Shown piece after piece: positions 53,689 through 62,548 of a stretch of 64,000 bases of DNA. Numbering within the stretch: position 1 is the first letter of the stretch; the number at the start of each line of letters is the position of its first letter. The DNA lies in assembly GCF_000482865.1 (NCBI RefSeq), contig NZ_AXWW01000050.1, positions 1 through 64,000 on the forward strand, written 5' to 3'. Under the pieces are notes generated by a model. That model saw nothing but the letters and a program-made list of their open reading frames with translations. It made no database searches and was not told the DNA's origin. Both the position numbers and the translations under genes were made by a program. This stretch comes from Actinokineospora inagensis DSM 44258. Its GTDB lineage: Bacteria; Actinomycetota; Actinomycetes; Mycobacteriales; Pseudonocardiaceae.

Positions 53689-55623
53689 GTGCGCCCAGAG
53701 GACATCGAACTGATGGCGACGCCCGGCGCGCCCGCGTTGCGCGGGGACCTGCTCCTGGTCGGTCTCGCCACCCCGGACTTGGCGGGGAACGCCTACACCG
53801 GCGCCCTGCACCGGGTCGGTCTTGGCGGCGGCGATGTTCGGGCCTTCAGCCACGGGTTCCGCGACCAGGCCCCCGCGCTGTCCCCGGACGGCCGCCAAGT
53901 CGCGTTCCTCCGGTCCACTGACGCTGCTTCGCCCGCGCGGCTGTTCGTGATGCCGGTCGACGGCGGCGAGCCGCGCGAGGTGGCCGCGCCGCCGCTCGGC
54001 GCGGACGCGCCGGTGTGGGCACCGGACTCGCGGCGGATCGCTTTCGTGGCGCGGGTTGCCGAGCCGGGCCGCTACGGCGTGCCCACCGCGGACGGCGACA
54101 CCCCGGGCCCGGCGGCCGAGGCGCCCCGGGTGATCACCCGGCTGGAGTACCGGCTGGACGGCGTCGGGTTCCTGCACGACCGTCCACCCCAACTGTTCAC
54201 AGTGGACACCGAGCGGGCGGGCGCGCGGCCGCGACGGCTCACCACCGGCCTCGGTGAACCGGCGCACCCGGTGTGGGCGCCGTCCGGCGAGCACGTGCTG
54301 GTACGCGCCAAGCGCGACTGGGGCGAGCGGGAATCGCTGAACACCGACCTCTACGCGATCCCGGTCGACGGCGGTGAGCCCGTTCTGGTCGCGCGCAGCG
54401 AGGGCACGGTCGAGCGGCCGGTCGTGCTGACCGACGGCACGGTCGCCTACCTCGGTGAGGCGTTCGACGGGGTCGGTGCCGTCGCGTGCACCATGGGACT
54501 GTGGACAGTCCCCTTGGCACTCGACGCGGGCCCGGCCACCCCGCGCAGGCTGACCGACCCGGAGACCGTCGACATCGAGCCGAGCTCCGGCGCGGCGGTC
54601 CAGACCACCTCGGGGCTGCTGGTCGCCGTGCGCAACCGCGGCGCGGTCGAGCTGCGCCGGGTCCCGCCCACCGCCGACCGGGCGACCCTGACCGAGCTGG
54701 CGGTGGTCGCGGGCGAGCAGGCCGTGGTGCGCGGGTTCGCCGCCGACGGCGACCGGGTGGTCTGCACGGTGTCCACCTGGGACACCGCGGGTGAGGTCGT
54801 GCTGGTCGAGAACGACACGAGCCGCAGGCTGACCGACTTCTCCGCCGGGCTGCGCGGCCGGGTGCGCCAGCCGGTCGAGATCAAGGCCGTCGCCCCCGAC
54901 GGCTACGCCACCCACGGCTGGATCGTGCTGCCCGAGGGCGACGGCCCGCACCCGGTCCTGCTGATGGTGCACGGCGGCCCGTTCGCGTACTACCACTGGG
55001 GCGTGTTCGACGAGGCCCAGGTCTGCGCCGCCGCGGGCTACGCCGTGGTGCTGGGCAACCCGCGCGGTTCGGCCGGGTACGGCCAGGCGCACGGCCGCGC
55101 GATCCTGCGCGCCATGGGCACCGTCGACGTCGACGACGTGCTGTCCGTCCTGGACGCCGCCCTGGAGCGCCCGGACGTCGACGCCACCAGGGTCGGGGTC
55201 ATGGGCGGGTCCTACGGCGGCTGGATGACCGGCTGGCTGGCCGCGCACCACGGCGGGCGGTTCCGCGCCGCGTGGAGCGAGCGCGCGGTCAACGCCTGGG
55301 ACTCCTTCGTCGGCAGTTCCGACATCGGCTGGTGGTTCGCCGACGCCTACCTCGGTCCCGACCCGGCCGACCACCTCGCGAGCAGCCCGCTCGCGCACGC
55401 GCACCGGATCACCGTCCCGTTCGCCGTCGTCCACTCCGAGACCGACTGGCGCTGCCCGGTCGAGCAGGCCCAGCGGATGTACGTGGCGCTGCGCCGCGGC
55501 GGGGTCGACGCCGAACTCATCCTCTTCCCGGGCGAGGGCCACGAGCTGACCCGGTCCGGTAAGCCCCGCCACCGCGAGCAACGTTTCCGCGAGGTATTGC
55601 GGTGGTGGTCACGGCACCTGTGA
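53689..55623 (+). CDS. S9-family (acylaminoacyl-peptidase-like) serine peptidase
   Basis: A 644-aa peptidase with a seven-bladed propeller (about 1-390, APALSPDGRQVAFL, APVWAPDSRRIAF and others) and a C-terminal alpha/beta hydrolase domain. Catalytic Ser508 is in MGGSYGGWM, Asp in HSETDWRCP and His in FPGEGHELT. It is of the same family as, but only distantly like, the 18451-20466 gene. The GTG at 53689 is chosen because TACGGT lies just upstream at leaderless spacing and the propeller begins right after it. It probably acts on short or acylated peptides in the cytoplasm. Confidence 0.9.
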   Translation: MRPEDIELMATPGAPALRGDLLLVGLATPDLAGNAYTGALHRVGLGGGDVRAFSHGFRDQAPALSPDGRQVAFLRSTDAASPARLFVMPVDGGEPREVAAPPLGADAPVWAPDSRRIAFVARVAEPGRYGVPTADGDTPGPAAEAPRVITRLEYRLDGVGFLHDRPPQLFTVDTERAGARPRRLTTGLGEPAHPVWAPSGEHVLVRAKRDWGERESLNTDLYAIPVDGGEPVLVARSEGTVERPVVLTDGTVAYLGEAFDGVGAVACTMGLWTVPLALDAGPATPRRLTDPETVDIEPSSGAAVQTTSGLLVAVRNRGAVELRRVPPTADRATLTELAVVAGEQAVVRGFAADGDRVVCTVSTWDTAGEVVLVENDTSRRLTDFSAGLRGRVRQPVEIKAVAPDGYATHGWIVLPEGDGPHPVLLMVHGGPFAYYHWGVFDEAQVCAAAGYAVVLGNPRGSAGYGQAHGRAILRAMGTVDVDDVLSVLDAALERPDVDATRVGVMGGSYGGWMTGWLAAHHGGRFRAAWSERAVNAWDSFVGSSDIGWWFADAYLGPDPADHLASSPLAHAHRITVPFAVVHSETDWRCPVEQAQRMYVALRRGGVDAELILFPGEGHELTRSGKPRHREQRFREVLRWWSRHL

Positions 55624-55661
55624 GACAGGTGCGGCCCGGGGTTGGCGTAGGACCACGGGCC

Positions 55662-55705
55662 GTTCGCAGCCGGTGGGCGAGGGCGTTCGCCCACCGGCTG
55701 CGAAC
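55662..55705. terminator. Bidirectional 19-bp hairpin terminator
   Basis: A perfect 19-bp stem (55662-55680, GTTCGCAGCCGGTGGGCGA, with 55687-55705) and a 6-nt loop lie between the convergent S9 peptidase and RES toxin genes. Confidence 0.85.
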
Positions 55706-55738
55706 CGTGTGCTTTCCGGTTTCCCACTCGGATCGGAC

Positions 55739-56392
55739 TCAGAGCAGGGTGTAGTTGAGCTCCTCGCACACCCTGGCCAGCGGCAGGTCCAGACCGGGGT
55801 AGTCCAGTGGCAGCAGCACGTCCGGGGTGCGCGGCAGCGCGCCGCTGCCCGGCGGGTCCCACAGGCACACCGCCGGTTCCCCACTGTCCATTGAGGACCG
55901 GTACCAGACCCCGTCGAGCTCGGGGTGCGCCTGCCGGATGGCCCGCGCCCAGGCCTGCGTGATCGCCTTGCTGCCGCTGGAGATCTCCTGCGACGCGCCC
56001 GCCCTGGTCGGCCACAACCCGCACAGGTCGAGCAGCCGCAGTGTGCGGCGCGGCCGGAACACCACCATGTGCGGCTTGCGGGTGGTGCGGTCGACCACGG
56101 ACGTCTGCTGGTACACCTCGGCGATGCTGGTGCGCACGCTCAGTCCGAAGTAGAGCACGCCGTGGCCGGGCGCGGTCGCCGGGCCGCCCTCGGGGCCCAG
56201 CGGCTGCGGGTCGAACCGGGCATGCGGCAGCGGACCGGTGTAGCGGAACGAGTTCCACCGCTGCCGGTGCGCGCCCGCCGCGGCGAACACGCGGACCAGG
56301 TGGGTGCCGGTGTGCAGCGCGACGACGTCCTCGTCCACGCGCAACAGCGTCTTCATCTCGGCGGGTGCGGGCGGCTGGGGGAGCCGGGACAT
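55739..56392 (-). CDS. RES-domain toxin (NAD-degrading, MbcT/ParT type)
   Basis: A 217-aa RES-domain protein. The three family residues are visible: Arg34 in HLVRVF, Glu92 in LSVRTSIAEVY and Ser166 in VWYRSSM. RES toxins degrade NAD+ (as phosphorylases or glycohydrolases) and kill or stall the cell unless bound by the antitoxin, made by the upstream gene 17 bp away. The pair order antitoxin-toxin is the usual one. The active core sits at about 28-200. Start codon at 56392. Confidence 0.87.
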   Translation of the reverse strand: MSRLPQPPAPAEMKTLLRVDEDVVALHTGTHLVRVFAAAGAHRQRWNSFRYTGPLPHARFDPQPLGPEGGPATAPGHGVLYFGLSVRTSIAEVYQQTSVVDRTTRKPHMVVFRPRRTLRLLDLCGLWPTRAGASQEISSGSKAITQAWARAIRQAHPELDGVWYRSSMDSGEPAVCLWDPPGSGALPRTPDVLLPLDYPGLDLPLARVCEELNYTLL

Positions 56393-56408
56393 CGTGGGAC
56401 GTTGACCC

Positions 56409-56993
56409 TCAGGCCGGGGTGCCCAGCACCGCCGCCAGCGCCGCCACCCTGGCGGGCGAGCCGCCCGCGAGCAGCCACTGCCGCGGCGTCGCAGGTTGGT
56501 CGTCGACCCGCAGGTCCGGCTGCGGGCTGGTCATGAACGCGGCCACCACCAGCGGCGGCTGGTCGTCCGGCACCGCGGCCAGCACGGCCTCCAGGCCGGG
56601 CAGCACCCCGGACGGGGCGAACTGCCAGGCGGGCAGCCGCCAGCCGCCGCGGTCCTTCCAGCCCGCCAGCCTGCCCGCGGCGAGCCGGTGCCGGATGCGG
56701 CTCGTGTCCACGCCGACCGCCTCGGCGGCGTCGGCCACGGTGAGCGCCGAGTCGCGCAGCACCGCCTGGGCGGCCACCGCGCGCGCCCGCGAGTCCACCT
56801 CGTCGGTGCGGCGCGGGGTCAGGTCGAGTCCCACGTCGGTCAGCGCGTCGCGCTGGTCGGGGGAGAAGTAGTCGGCCGGGTCCGGGTTCGCCGGGGAGAG
56901 CCTGCGGGCCGCCTCCGCCACCAGTTCGAGGAACTCGACCGGGTTGACCCGGAGACCCGCCTTCGCCAGCACGTGCTCCAACGCGACCGTCAT
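56409..56993 (-). CDS. Antitoxin of the RES toxin (Xre/MbcA/ParS-like)
   Basis: A 194-aa protein. The C-terminal part (about 125-190, LEAVLAAVPDDQPPLVVAAFMTSPQPDL...PRQWLLAGG) matches the Xre/MbcA/ParS toxin-binding domain that occludes the RES active site. The middle has a helix-turn-helix, LTVADAAEAVGVDTSRIRHRLAAGRLAGW, of the MerR/excisionase type, which can bind its own promoter. The N-terminal 70 residues are extra compared with short antitoxins. The ATG at 56993 is chosen. Autoregulation is expected. The toxin gene follows after 17 bp. Confidence 0.85.
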   Translation of the reverse strand: MTVALEHVLAKAGLRVNPVEFLELVAEAARRLSPANPDPADYFSPDQRDALTDVGLDLTPRRTDEVDSRARAVAAQAVLRDSALTVADAAEAVGVDTSRIRHRLAAGRLAGWKDRGGWRLPAWQFAPSGVLPGLEAVLAAVPDDQPPLVVAAFMTSPQPDLRVDDQPATPRQWLLAGGSPARVAALAAVLGTPA

Positions 56994-57207
56994 ACACCCA
57001 GGGTAGCCCGAATGTGCGGGTTCGTGCGCCTTTGTGGGAGAACTCACCTAGATCGACACGCACCGCACACGGTCAAACACCGACGGTTGTCCCACTGTAG
57101 CGGGTCCGCGCCCTGTCGGGAACGATGCCGGGTGGGGAAGTGGGGGCGGGCGGTGGGAGGAATACGCCCAGTGCAACGGGGCGGCTTGGTTGGTACGTCA
57201 TCCGGGT

Positions 57208-59088
57208 ATGAGAGGTCCGTGGATCACAGTGGGGGCCGTTGTGCTCGCCGGGGCGTGCGTGACCGGCGGGGTCATCTGGGCGAATGGGCCTGATGAGCGT
57301 GTCCAGGCGACCGTCGAGCCCGGTGTCGCGGTGCGGGACAGCCAGGTGCGGCTGGTCGGGTACCGCTCGTGCGAGGAGGTTGAGCGGGATCTCAAGTCGG
57401 CGGCGCTGAGCCAGGTCACCGAGTGGGGCCTGGGCAACCCGCCGATGCCGAGGGGGCAGATCGCGCCCGCGGAGGCCGCGCCCGCCGAACAGCGGCAACG
57501 GTCGGTGGGTGACCACTCGACGACCAACAACCACGAGGCGGCCGCCGACGAGCCGGACCTGGTGAAGAACGACGGCGCCCGGATCGTCACGGCGAGCGGG
57601 CCGATGCTGCACGTCGTCGACACGGCCACCCGCAAGCTCGTGTCGACCCTGGCCCTGCCCGGGGACGCGACCGGTCTGCTGCTCGACGGCGACCACGCTC
57701 TCGTCACCGTCCCGCGCTCGGATGCCGTGGACCTCTCCCAGGGCACCGGCATGACCACCACGTTCGTCCTGGTCGACCTCAGGGGCGGCGCCCGGATCGC
57801 GGGCCGGTTGACCGTGGACGGGAACTTCCTGGACGCCCGGCAGGTCGGTTCGGTGGCCCGGCTGGTGGTCCGCTCCCAGCCCCGGCTGGACTTCCCGGCC
57901 GAGCGGTCGCCGACCCGCAACCGGGAGATCGTCAAGCAGGCCCCACTGGCGAACTGGCTGCCGCGCACCACCCTGGACGTCGACGGTCACCGGTCCACCG
58001 GCCAGGTCGACTGCACGGACGTCAGCAGGCCCACCGAGTACACCGGCACCTCGCTGCTCACCGTGTACACCGTCGACCTGCGCGCGGCCCTCGGACAGGG
58101 TGCCCCGATGTCGATCGCGGCCGACGGGGACACCGTCTACGGCACCGGCACCAGCCTGTACGTCGCCGACGACCGCCGATCGCGACTGGTGTTGCCGCCC
58201 GCCGACCCGGCCACGCCCGCCATGCCCCGACCTGAGACGCCCCAACCCGACATGCCCCGGACCGGTCCCGTCCGCCAAGGTCCCCCGGACCGGCCGATCA
58301 GCACCGACATCCACCAGTTCGACATCTCGGGCGCGGGCAAGCCGGTGTACGTCGCGTCCGGTTCGGTGCCGGGCAACCTGGTCAACCAGTACGCGCTGTC
58401 CGAGGACCGCGGGAACCTGCGCGTCGCCACGACCACCGACCAGTCGAGCGCGGTGACCGTCCTCGCGCGCAAGGACAAGCAGTTGACGCCGATCGGCTCG
58501 GTCGGTGGCCTCGGCAAGGGCGAGAAGATCCAGTCCGTCCGCTACCTCGGCGACACCGCGTACGTGGTCACCTTCCGCCGCACCGACCCGCTCTACACCG
58601 TGGACCTGGCCGACCCGGTCCACCCGCGCGTCACCGGCGAGCTCAAGATCACCGGCTACTCCGCGTACCTGCACCCGCTGACCACCGGCCGCCTCCTCGG
58701 GGTCGGTCAGGAGGCCACCGAGCGCGGCAACGCCACCGGCCCCCAGGTGTCCCTGTTCGACGTGTCCACGGCTCCGGCTCGTCGGCTCGCCCAGCACCAA
58801 CTCCCGGGCGGCGGCTACTCCGAGGTCGAGTTCGACGCCCACGCCTTCCTCTACTGGCCGGACAAGAACCTCGTCGCCGTCCCACTGGAGACCTCGACCA
58901 GTTCCGTCCTGCTGCTGCGCGTCGACGGCGACAAGCTCACCGAGGTCGCCACCCTGCGCCTGCCGGGGGACGGGCGGGTCAACCGCACCCTGGTGGCGGG
59001 CGGCGCCCTGTGGACCGTGTCGGACGCCGGGGTCGCCGCGGTCGACATGGACAGCGCGGCCCAGATCGCCTGGGTGCCGTTCAGGTGA
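57208..59088 (+). CDS. Secreted beta-propeller-domain protein
   Basis: A 626-aa protein of the beta-propeller-domain family (PF09826 type), exported or membrane-anchored by an N-terminal hydrophobic segment (GPWITVGAVVLAGACVTGGVIW). Conserved features are TNNHEAAADEPDLVKNDGARIVT near 110 and VRYLGDTAYVVTFRRTDPLYTVDLADP near 450. A Pro-rich insert (near 340-360) lies between blades. Family members are common in Actinobacteria with no known function; some are linked to bacterial cell surface. The ATG at 57208 is used. The last 8 bp overlap the convergent nitric oxide synthase gene. Confidence 0.85.
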   Translation: MRGPWITVGAVVLAGACVTGGVIWANGPDERVQATVEPGVAVRDSQVRLVGYRSCEEVERDLKSAALSQVTEWGLGNPPMPRGQIAPAEAAPAEQRQRSVGDHSTTNNHEAAADEPDLVKNDGARIVTASGPMLHVVDTATRKLVSTLALPGDATGLLLDGDHALVTVPRSDAVDLSQGTGMTTTFVLVDLRGGARIAGRLTVDGNFLDARQVGSVARLVVRSQPRLDFPAERSPTRNREIVKQAPLANWLPRTTLDVDGHRSTGQVDCTDVSRPTEYTGTSLLTVYTVDLRAALGQGAPMSIAADGDTVYGTGTSLYVADDRRSRLVLPPADPATPAMPRPETPQPDMPRTGPVRQGPPDRPISTDIHQFDISGAGKPVYVASGSVPGNLVNQYALSEDRGNLRVATTTDQSSAVTVLARKDKQLTPIGSVGGLGKGEKIQSVRYLGDTAYVVTFRRTDPLYTVDLADPVHPRVTGELKITGYSAYLHPLTTGRLLGVGQEATERGNATGPQVSLFDVSTAPARRLAQHQLPGGGYSEVEFDAHAFLYWPDKNLVAVPLETSTSSVLLLRVDGDKLTEVATLRLPGDGRVNRTLVAGGALWTVSDAGVAAVDMDSAAQIAWVPFR

Positions 59089-60358
59089 TCGGATCGCCCA
59101 CCCGGTAGCGGGAGCCGCGCAGGTAGGACCACAGGGGCGGGCCGATCTCCACCCGGGCGGGCAGCGGCGGAGGGGTGCCGTACAGGGCGGCGCGGGTGGC
59201 GCTCTCGTCCGCGATGTACTCCGGGCGCAGGTGGTCGGTGTCGTAGTAGCGGTGGAAGACCGGCGTCTGCGAGCCGGACATCGGCGGCACGATCCAGGAC
59301 CAGTCGGCCGGGCAGGGGCGGCCCGCGCCCGCTTCCTTGTCCAGGTGCTTGATGAACCGCGCGGTCTCGGTGTGGTGGTCGCTGATCGTCACGCCCGCCG
59401 CGTCGAACGAGTGCAGCACGGCGATGTTCAGCTCCACCAGCGCCCGGTCCCGCCACAGGGTGGACTCGCGGGAGGTGTCCAGGCCGAGGCGCTCGGCGAT
59501 GGCGGGCAGCAGGTCGTAGCGGTCGTGGTCGGCGAGGTTGCGGGCGCCGATCTCGGTGCCCAGGTACCAGCCGTTGAACGGGGCGGCCGGGTAGTCGACG
59601 CCGCCGACCCGCAGCCGCATCGAGCTGATGGCGGGCACGGCGTGCCAGCGCAGGCCGAGGTCGGCGAACCAGGCGTGCTCGGGGTGGCGCAGCGGCACCT
59701 CGGCGACCGCGTCGGCCGGGACGGGGAACATCCGCGCGTAGCCGTCCGAGCCGGAGACCACCAGGGGCAGCACGTCGAAGTCCGACCGCGGCTGGGGCGG
59801 GCGCCAGCCCATCGCGGTGACGGCGGCGGTGAACGCGGCGTAGCGCGGGTCGCCCGCTGGACCGCCGTCGCCGGTGTGACCGGCGTAGCGGACCAACTGC
59901 TCGTTCCAGATCCGCGGCCCCGGCCTGCCCGGCGCGTCGGGGGCGAACACGGTGATCATCGGGCGGATCCGGCCGCCGTTGGTGGCCAGCCGCAGGTGCT
60001 GGAAGCACTGCCGGGCCACCTCGGCCGGTGAGTGCACGGCGCGCAGGTCGCGCACCCGCATGCTCCGCCAGTACAGCCTGCCGACGCAGCGGGCGCTGTT
60101 GCGCCAGGCCACCCTGGCCCCGTGCGCCAGTTCGGCGCTGGTGTGCCGGTAGCTACCGGTCAGCTCGATCTCGGCCCGCACCCAGGCGATTCGCGGCGCG
60201 GCCGGGCCCGCCCCGGGGTGCTCGGCGTGGAACAGCTCCAGGAACTCCACCGCCTCGTCCGGGTCGGCCAGGGCGCTGGGCCCCGGTCGGGAGCAGGTGG
60301 GCGGGCGCCACGTCTCACCGGTCACCCGCGAGAACCTACCGGCCCGGTCGGGTGACAT
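59081..60358 (-). CDS. nos: Nitric oxide synthase oxygenase
   Basis: A bacterial nitric oxide synthase of about 425 aa, oxygenase domain only, that makes NO and citrulline from arginine with help from cellular reductases. The heme ligand Cys lies in WRNSARCVGRLYW, and the substrate-binding Glu in GWYLGTEIGARN. The pterin-side segment is SWIVPPMSGSQTPVFH. The C terminus ends at the family position. The ATG at 60358 is chosen (GAGAG upstream); a GTG at 60325 is possible. Roles in Actinobacteria include nitration of secondary metabolites, signalling and protection from oxidants. No nitration-type P450 is near. Confidence 0.92.
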   Translation of the reverse strand: MSPDRAGRFSRVTGETWRPPTCSRPGPSALADPDEAVEFLELFHAEHPGAGPAAPRIAWVRAEIELTGSYRHTSAELAHGARVAWRNSARCVGRLYWRSMRVRDLRAVHSPAEVARQCFQHLRLATNGGRIRPMITVFAPDAPGRPGPRIWNEQLVRYAGHTGDGGPAGDPRYAAFTAAVTAMGWRPPQPRSDFDVLPLVVSGSDGYARMFPVPADAVAEVPLRHPEHAWFADLGLRWHAVPAISSMRLRVGGVDYPAAPFNGWYLGTEIGARNLADHDRYDLLPAIAERLGLDTSRESTLWRDRALVELNIAVLHSFDAAGVTISDHHTETARFIKHLDKEAGAGRPCPADWSWIVPPMSGSQTPVFHRYYDTDHLRPEYIADESATRAALYGTPPPLPARVEIGPPLWSYLRGSRYRVGDPIT

Positions 60359-60671
60359 CGGCAACTCTCACTCGATCGGGTCACGAGGGAAAGCCGTAAG
60401 GCAGAATGAGTGGTCCGGCGGCGCGGCCGCAATGCGTTCCGTGCTCGGCGCGCGCCGCCGAACCCACGGCGGCAAGGCCATTCGGAGGAGCTGCGTGGTG
60501 ACCGTCACGTCGCCCGAATACCACAACTCTCCGAAACTGCAATTCCGTCAATGTCATTCGATCTCGTGCCACCCGATGAGGTGAATGATGACGGTAAGTG
60601 GGCCTGGCCGTGAACTACTCGTCGGTTGCCCCGCATTACCGGGCCGGGTGCGCGCGGTCCGGCGGGCGGAC
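60359..60671. other. Intergenic region upstream of the NOS gene
   Basis: About 310 bp between the NOS start and the end of the inhibitor gene. It carries the NOS promoter, which I cannot place. Short open frames here show no family. No terminator hairpin is obvious. Confidence 0.4.
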
Positions 60672-61073
60672 TCAGATGCCGAACACGACCCCGGTCGCCG
60701 CCCGCAGTTCGCAGGCGTTGCCGAAGGTGTGCGCGTAGTGCACGACCCGGCGACCCCACAGGCCCGCCGCGCTAACCTGGACCGGGTCGTAGATCATCAC
60801 GCAGGCCACCCCCTGGTTCACGTTCAACTTGTCGAACCGGCCGTCCACCTGCGAAAGTTGTGCGCAGGCGAGCGTCGCGGAGGGGTGCGTGCCGCCGTTG
60901 GGCGAGCACTGGAGCACGGCGAGTCTGGGTAGGTCACCCGCGTGGTCGACGGTCAGCACGAACCCGGCGCGGACCGGCGCGATCCCCGATTCCGCCGCTT
61001 CGGCGGTCGTTGCCGGAACCACGGCGGCCAACGCCACGCAGGCGGCCGCGAGGGCGAGGGACTTTGCGGACAT
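60672..61073 (-). CDS. SSI-family subtilisin-inhibitor-like protein
   Basis: A 133-aa secreted protease inhibitor of the Streptomyces subtilisin inhibitor family. The signal peptide ends near TAEA (residue about 26). Four Cys give the two family disulfides (56-70 and 91-121). The reactive loop reads ACVMIYDP, so P1 would be Met93 (P1' Ile94), as in SSI itself (MV), which favours subtilisin-like proteases. The tail HTFGNACELRAATGVVF is typical. The ATG at 61073 has AAGGAG 9 bp upstream. Confidence 0.88.
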   Translation of the reverse strand: MSAKSLALAAACVALAAVVPATTAEAAESGIAPVRAGFVLTVDHAGDLPRLAVLQCSPNGGTHPSATLACAQLSQVDGRFDKLNVNQGVACVMIYDPVQVSAAGLWGRRVVHYAHTFGNACELRAATGVVFGI

Positions 61074-61310
61074 GTCGGATCACTCCTTCTCGGCGGGCCG
61101 CATTGACCCGCCGAATGGGGGTAGGGAAAACGCCACCCGGCCCGAGGACGACGAACCGGGCGATTCCGAGGGTAGGTCTTCCGGAAATGTCTCGCGGTCC
61201 GGGGCCTCTGGCGCTCCACCCGGCCCCGATGCTATTCATGTCGCCGCACTCGTCGACAAGATCGACTGGGCGTTACTTCCTTAAGTTGGCTCGGGTGAGG
61301 GGTCCTTTCT

Positions 61311-62387
61311 GTGGGCGGAATTACACGTGCGGCGAAGGCGTCGCGGGACCGTTTGTCCGACCGGGTCGCCATCGGGATGCTGCTCAAGGCGTTCCCGCCG
61401 GAAGAGGTCGACGCCGCCATCGACGCGGCAGGCGCGCGGGAACAGCGCTCGCGCGCGCTGCCCGCCCGCACAATGGTCTACTTCACCCTCGCCTTATGGC
61501 TGTTCGGCGGAGCGGGCTACGACGCGGTGCTCGCCCGGCTCACCGCGGGCATGCGGTGGGCGGGCGTCGCCACCGGGACCCGCTCGGCGCCGAGCACCGG
61601 ATCGATCACCAAGGCGCGCAAGCGGCTGGGCCCCGAGGTGATGCGCAGGCTGTTCCTGCGCCGCGCCGCCGCCGACCGGGCCGAGGCGGCCCGCTGGCGC
61701 GGCATGCGGGTGTGCACCCTGGACGCCGGGGTCGTCGACATCCCGGACACCGCGGCCAACCTCGCCGCCTACGCCAACTCGAAAGTGCGGGTTTCCGTGC
61801 TGGCGGGCCACGACACCGGCTCGCTGCTCGACGTCGCCGTCGGCCAACCGCGCGAGGACCTCGGCGCCGACGTGCTGGACACGATCAGCGCCGGGACCCT
61901 CGTCGTGGCGCACCGCGCGGGCGGCGACCACGGCTTCTGGAAGGCCGCCGCCGACCGGGGCGCCGACCTGCTCTGGCGCGCCCGCGCGCCCATCGCGCTG
62001 CCCCGGCTGCACGTCCTGCCGGACGGCTCGTTCCTGTCCCGGCTGCTCGCCGACGGCGACCCGGTCGCCGACTCGCTGGCGGTCCGGGTGCTGCAGGCGC
62101 CGGACGCGGTATTGGTCACCACCCTGCTCGACCCCGACCAGGCGCCCGCCGCGGAACTGGCCGCCCTGCACCGCACCCGCTGGCGGTTCGAGGCGCTGTT
62201 CGAGTCGCTGGAGGCGGGCCCGGTCGCGCTGCGCTCGCAGGACCCGCACGGCGTCGCCCAGGAGCTGTGGGCGATGCTCTGCGTGTACCAAGCGGTGCAC
62301 CCGTGGCGCCGTAAGGAAGCGGCCCTGCGTGGCCCGCTCCCCGGACACCCGGGCTTCGGTCTGCCCGCTCGCCGGACGATGGGCTGA
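61311..62387 (+). CDS. IS4-family-like transposase with altered catalytic residues
   Basis: A 358-aa protein with the IS4 transposase N-terminal domain (DRVAIGMLLKAFPPEEVD, RTMVYFTLALWLFGGAGY) and the DDE core. The first Asp remains in TLDAGVVDIPDT, though the usual DG is DA. The second Asp, normally in a DRGF block, appears replaced: LVVAHRAGGDHGF has His. In the C-terminal Y-R-E-K block, HRTRWRFEALFESLE keeps the Glu but has His for Tyr and Glu for Lys. I find no clear terminal inverted repeats or target duplication around it. It is likely inactive as a transposase and may be a decayed or domesticated gene. The start is GTG 61311. Confidence 0.7.
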   Translation: MGGITRAAKASRDRLSDRVAIGMLLKAFPPEEVDAAIDAAGAREQRSRALPARTMVYFTLALWLFGGAGYDAVLARLTAGMRWAGVATGTRSAPSTGSITKARKRLGPEVMRRLFLRRAAADRAEAARWRGMRVCTLDAGVVDIPDTAANLAAYANSKVRVSVLAGHDTGSLLDVAVGQPREDLGADVLDTISAGTLVVAHRAGGDHGFWKAAADRGADLLWRARAPIALPRLHVLPDGSFLSRLLADGDPVADSLAVRVLQAPDAVLVTTLLDPDQAPAAELAALHRTRWRFEALFESLEAGPVALRSQDPHGVAQELWAMLCVYQAVHPWRRKEAALRGPLPGHPGFGLPARRTMG

Positions 62388-62548
62388 TTTCCGTACCCGA
62401 TTCCTCCCGCCACCCGCCCCCTCTTCCCCGCCCGGCATCGTCCCCGGCTCGGCAGCGTCTGGTCCCGGTGTGGTTCCTGGCTTGGTGTGGGTCTGGTCGG
62501 GTTGGCAAGCTGGGCCTGAGCCTGGTGAGCTGGGAGGAGCGGCATTTG

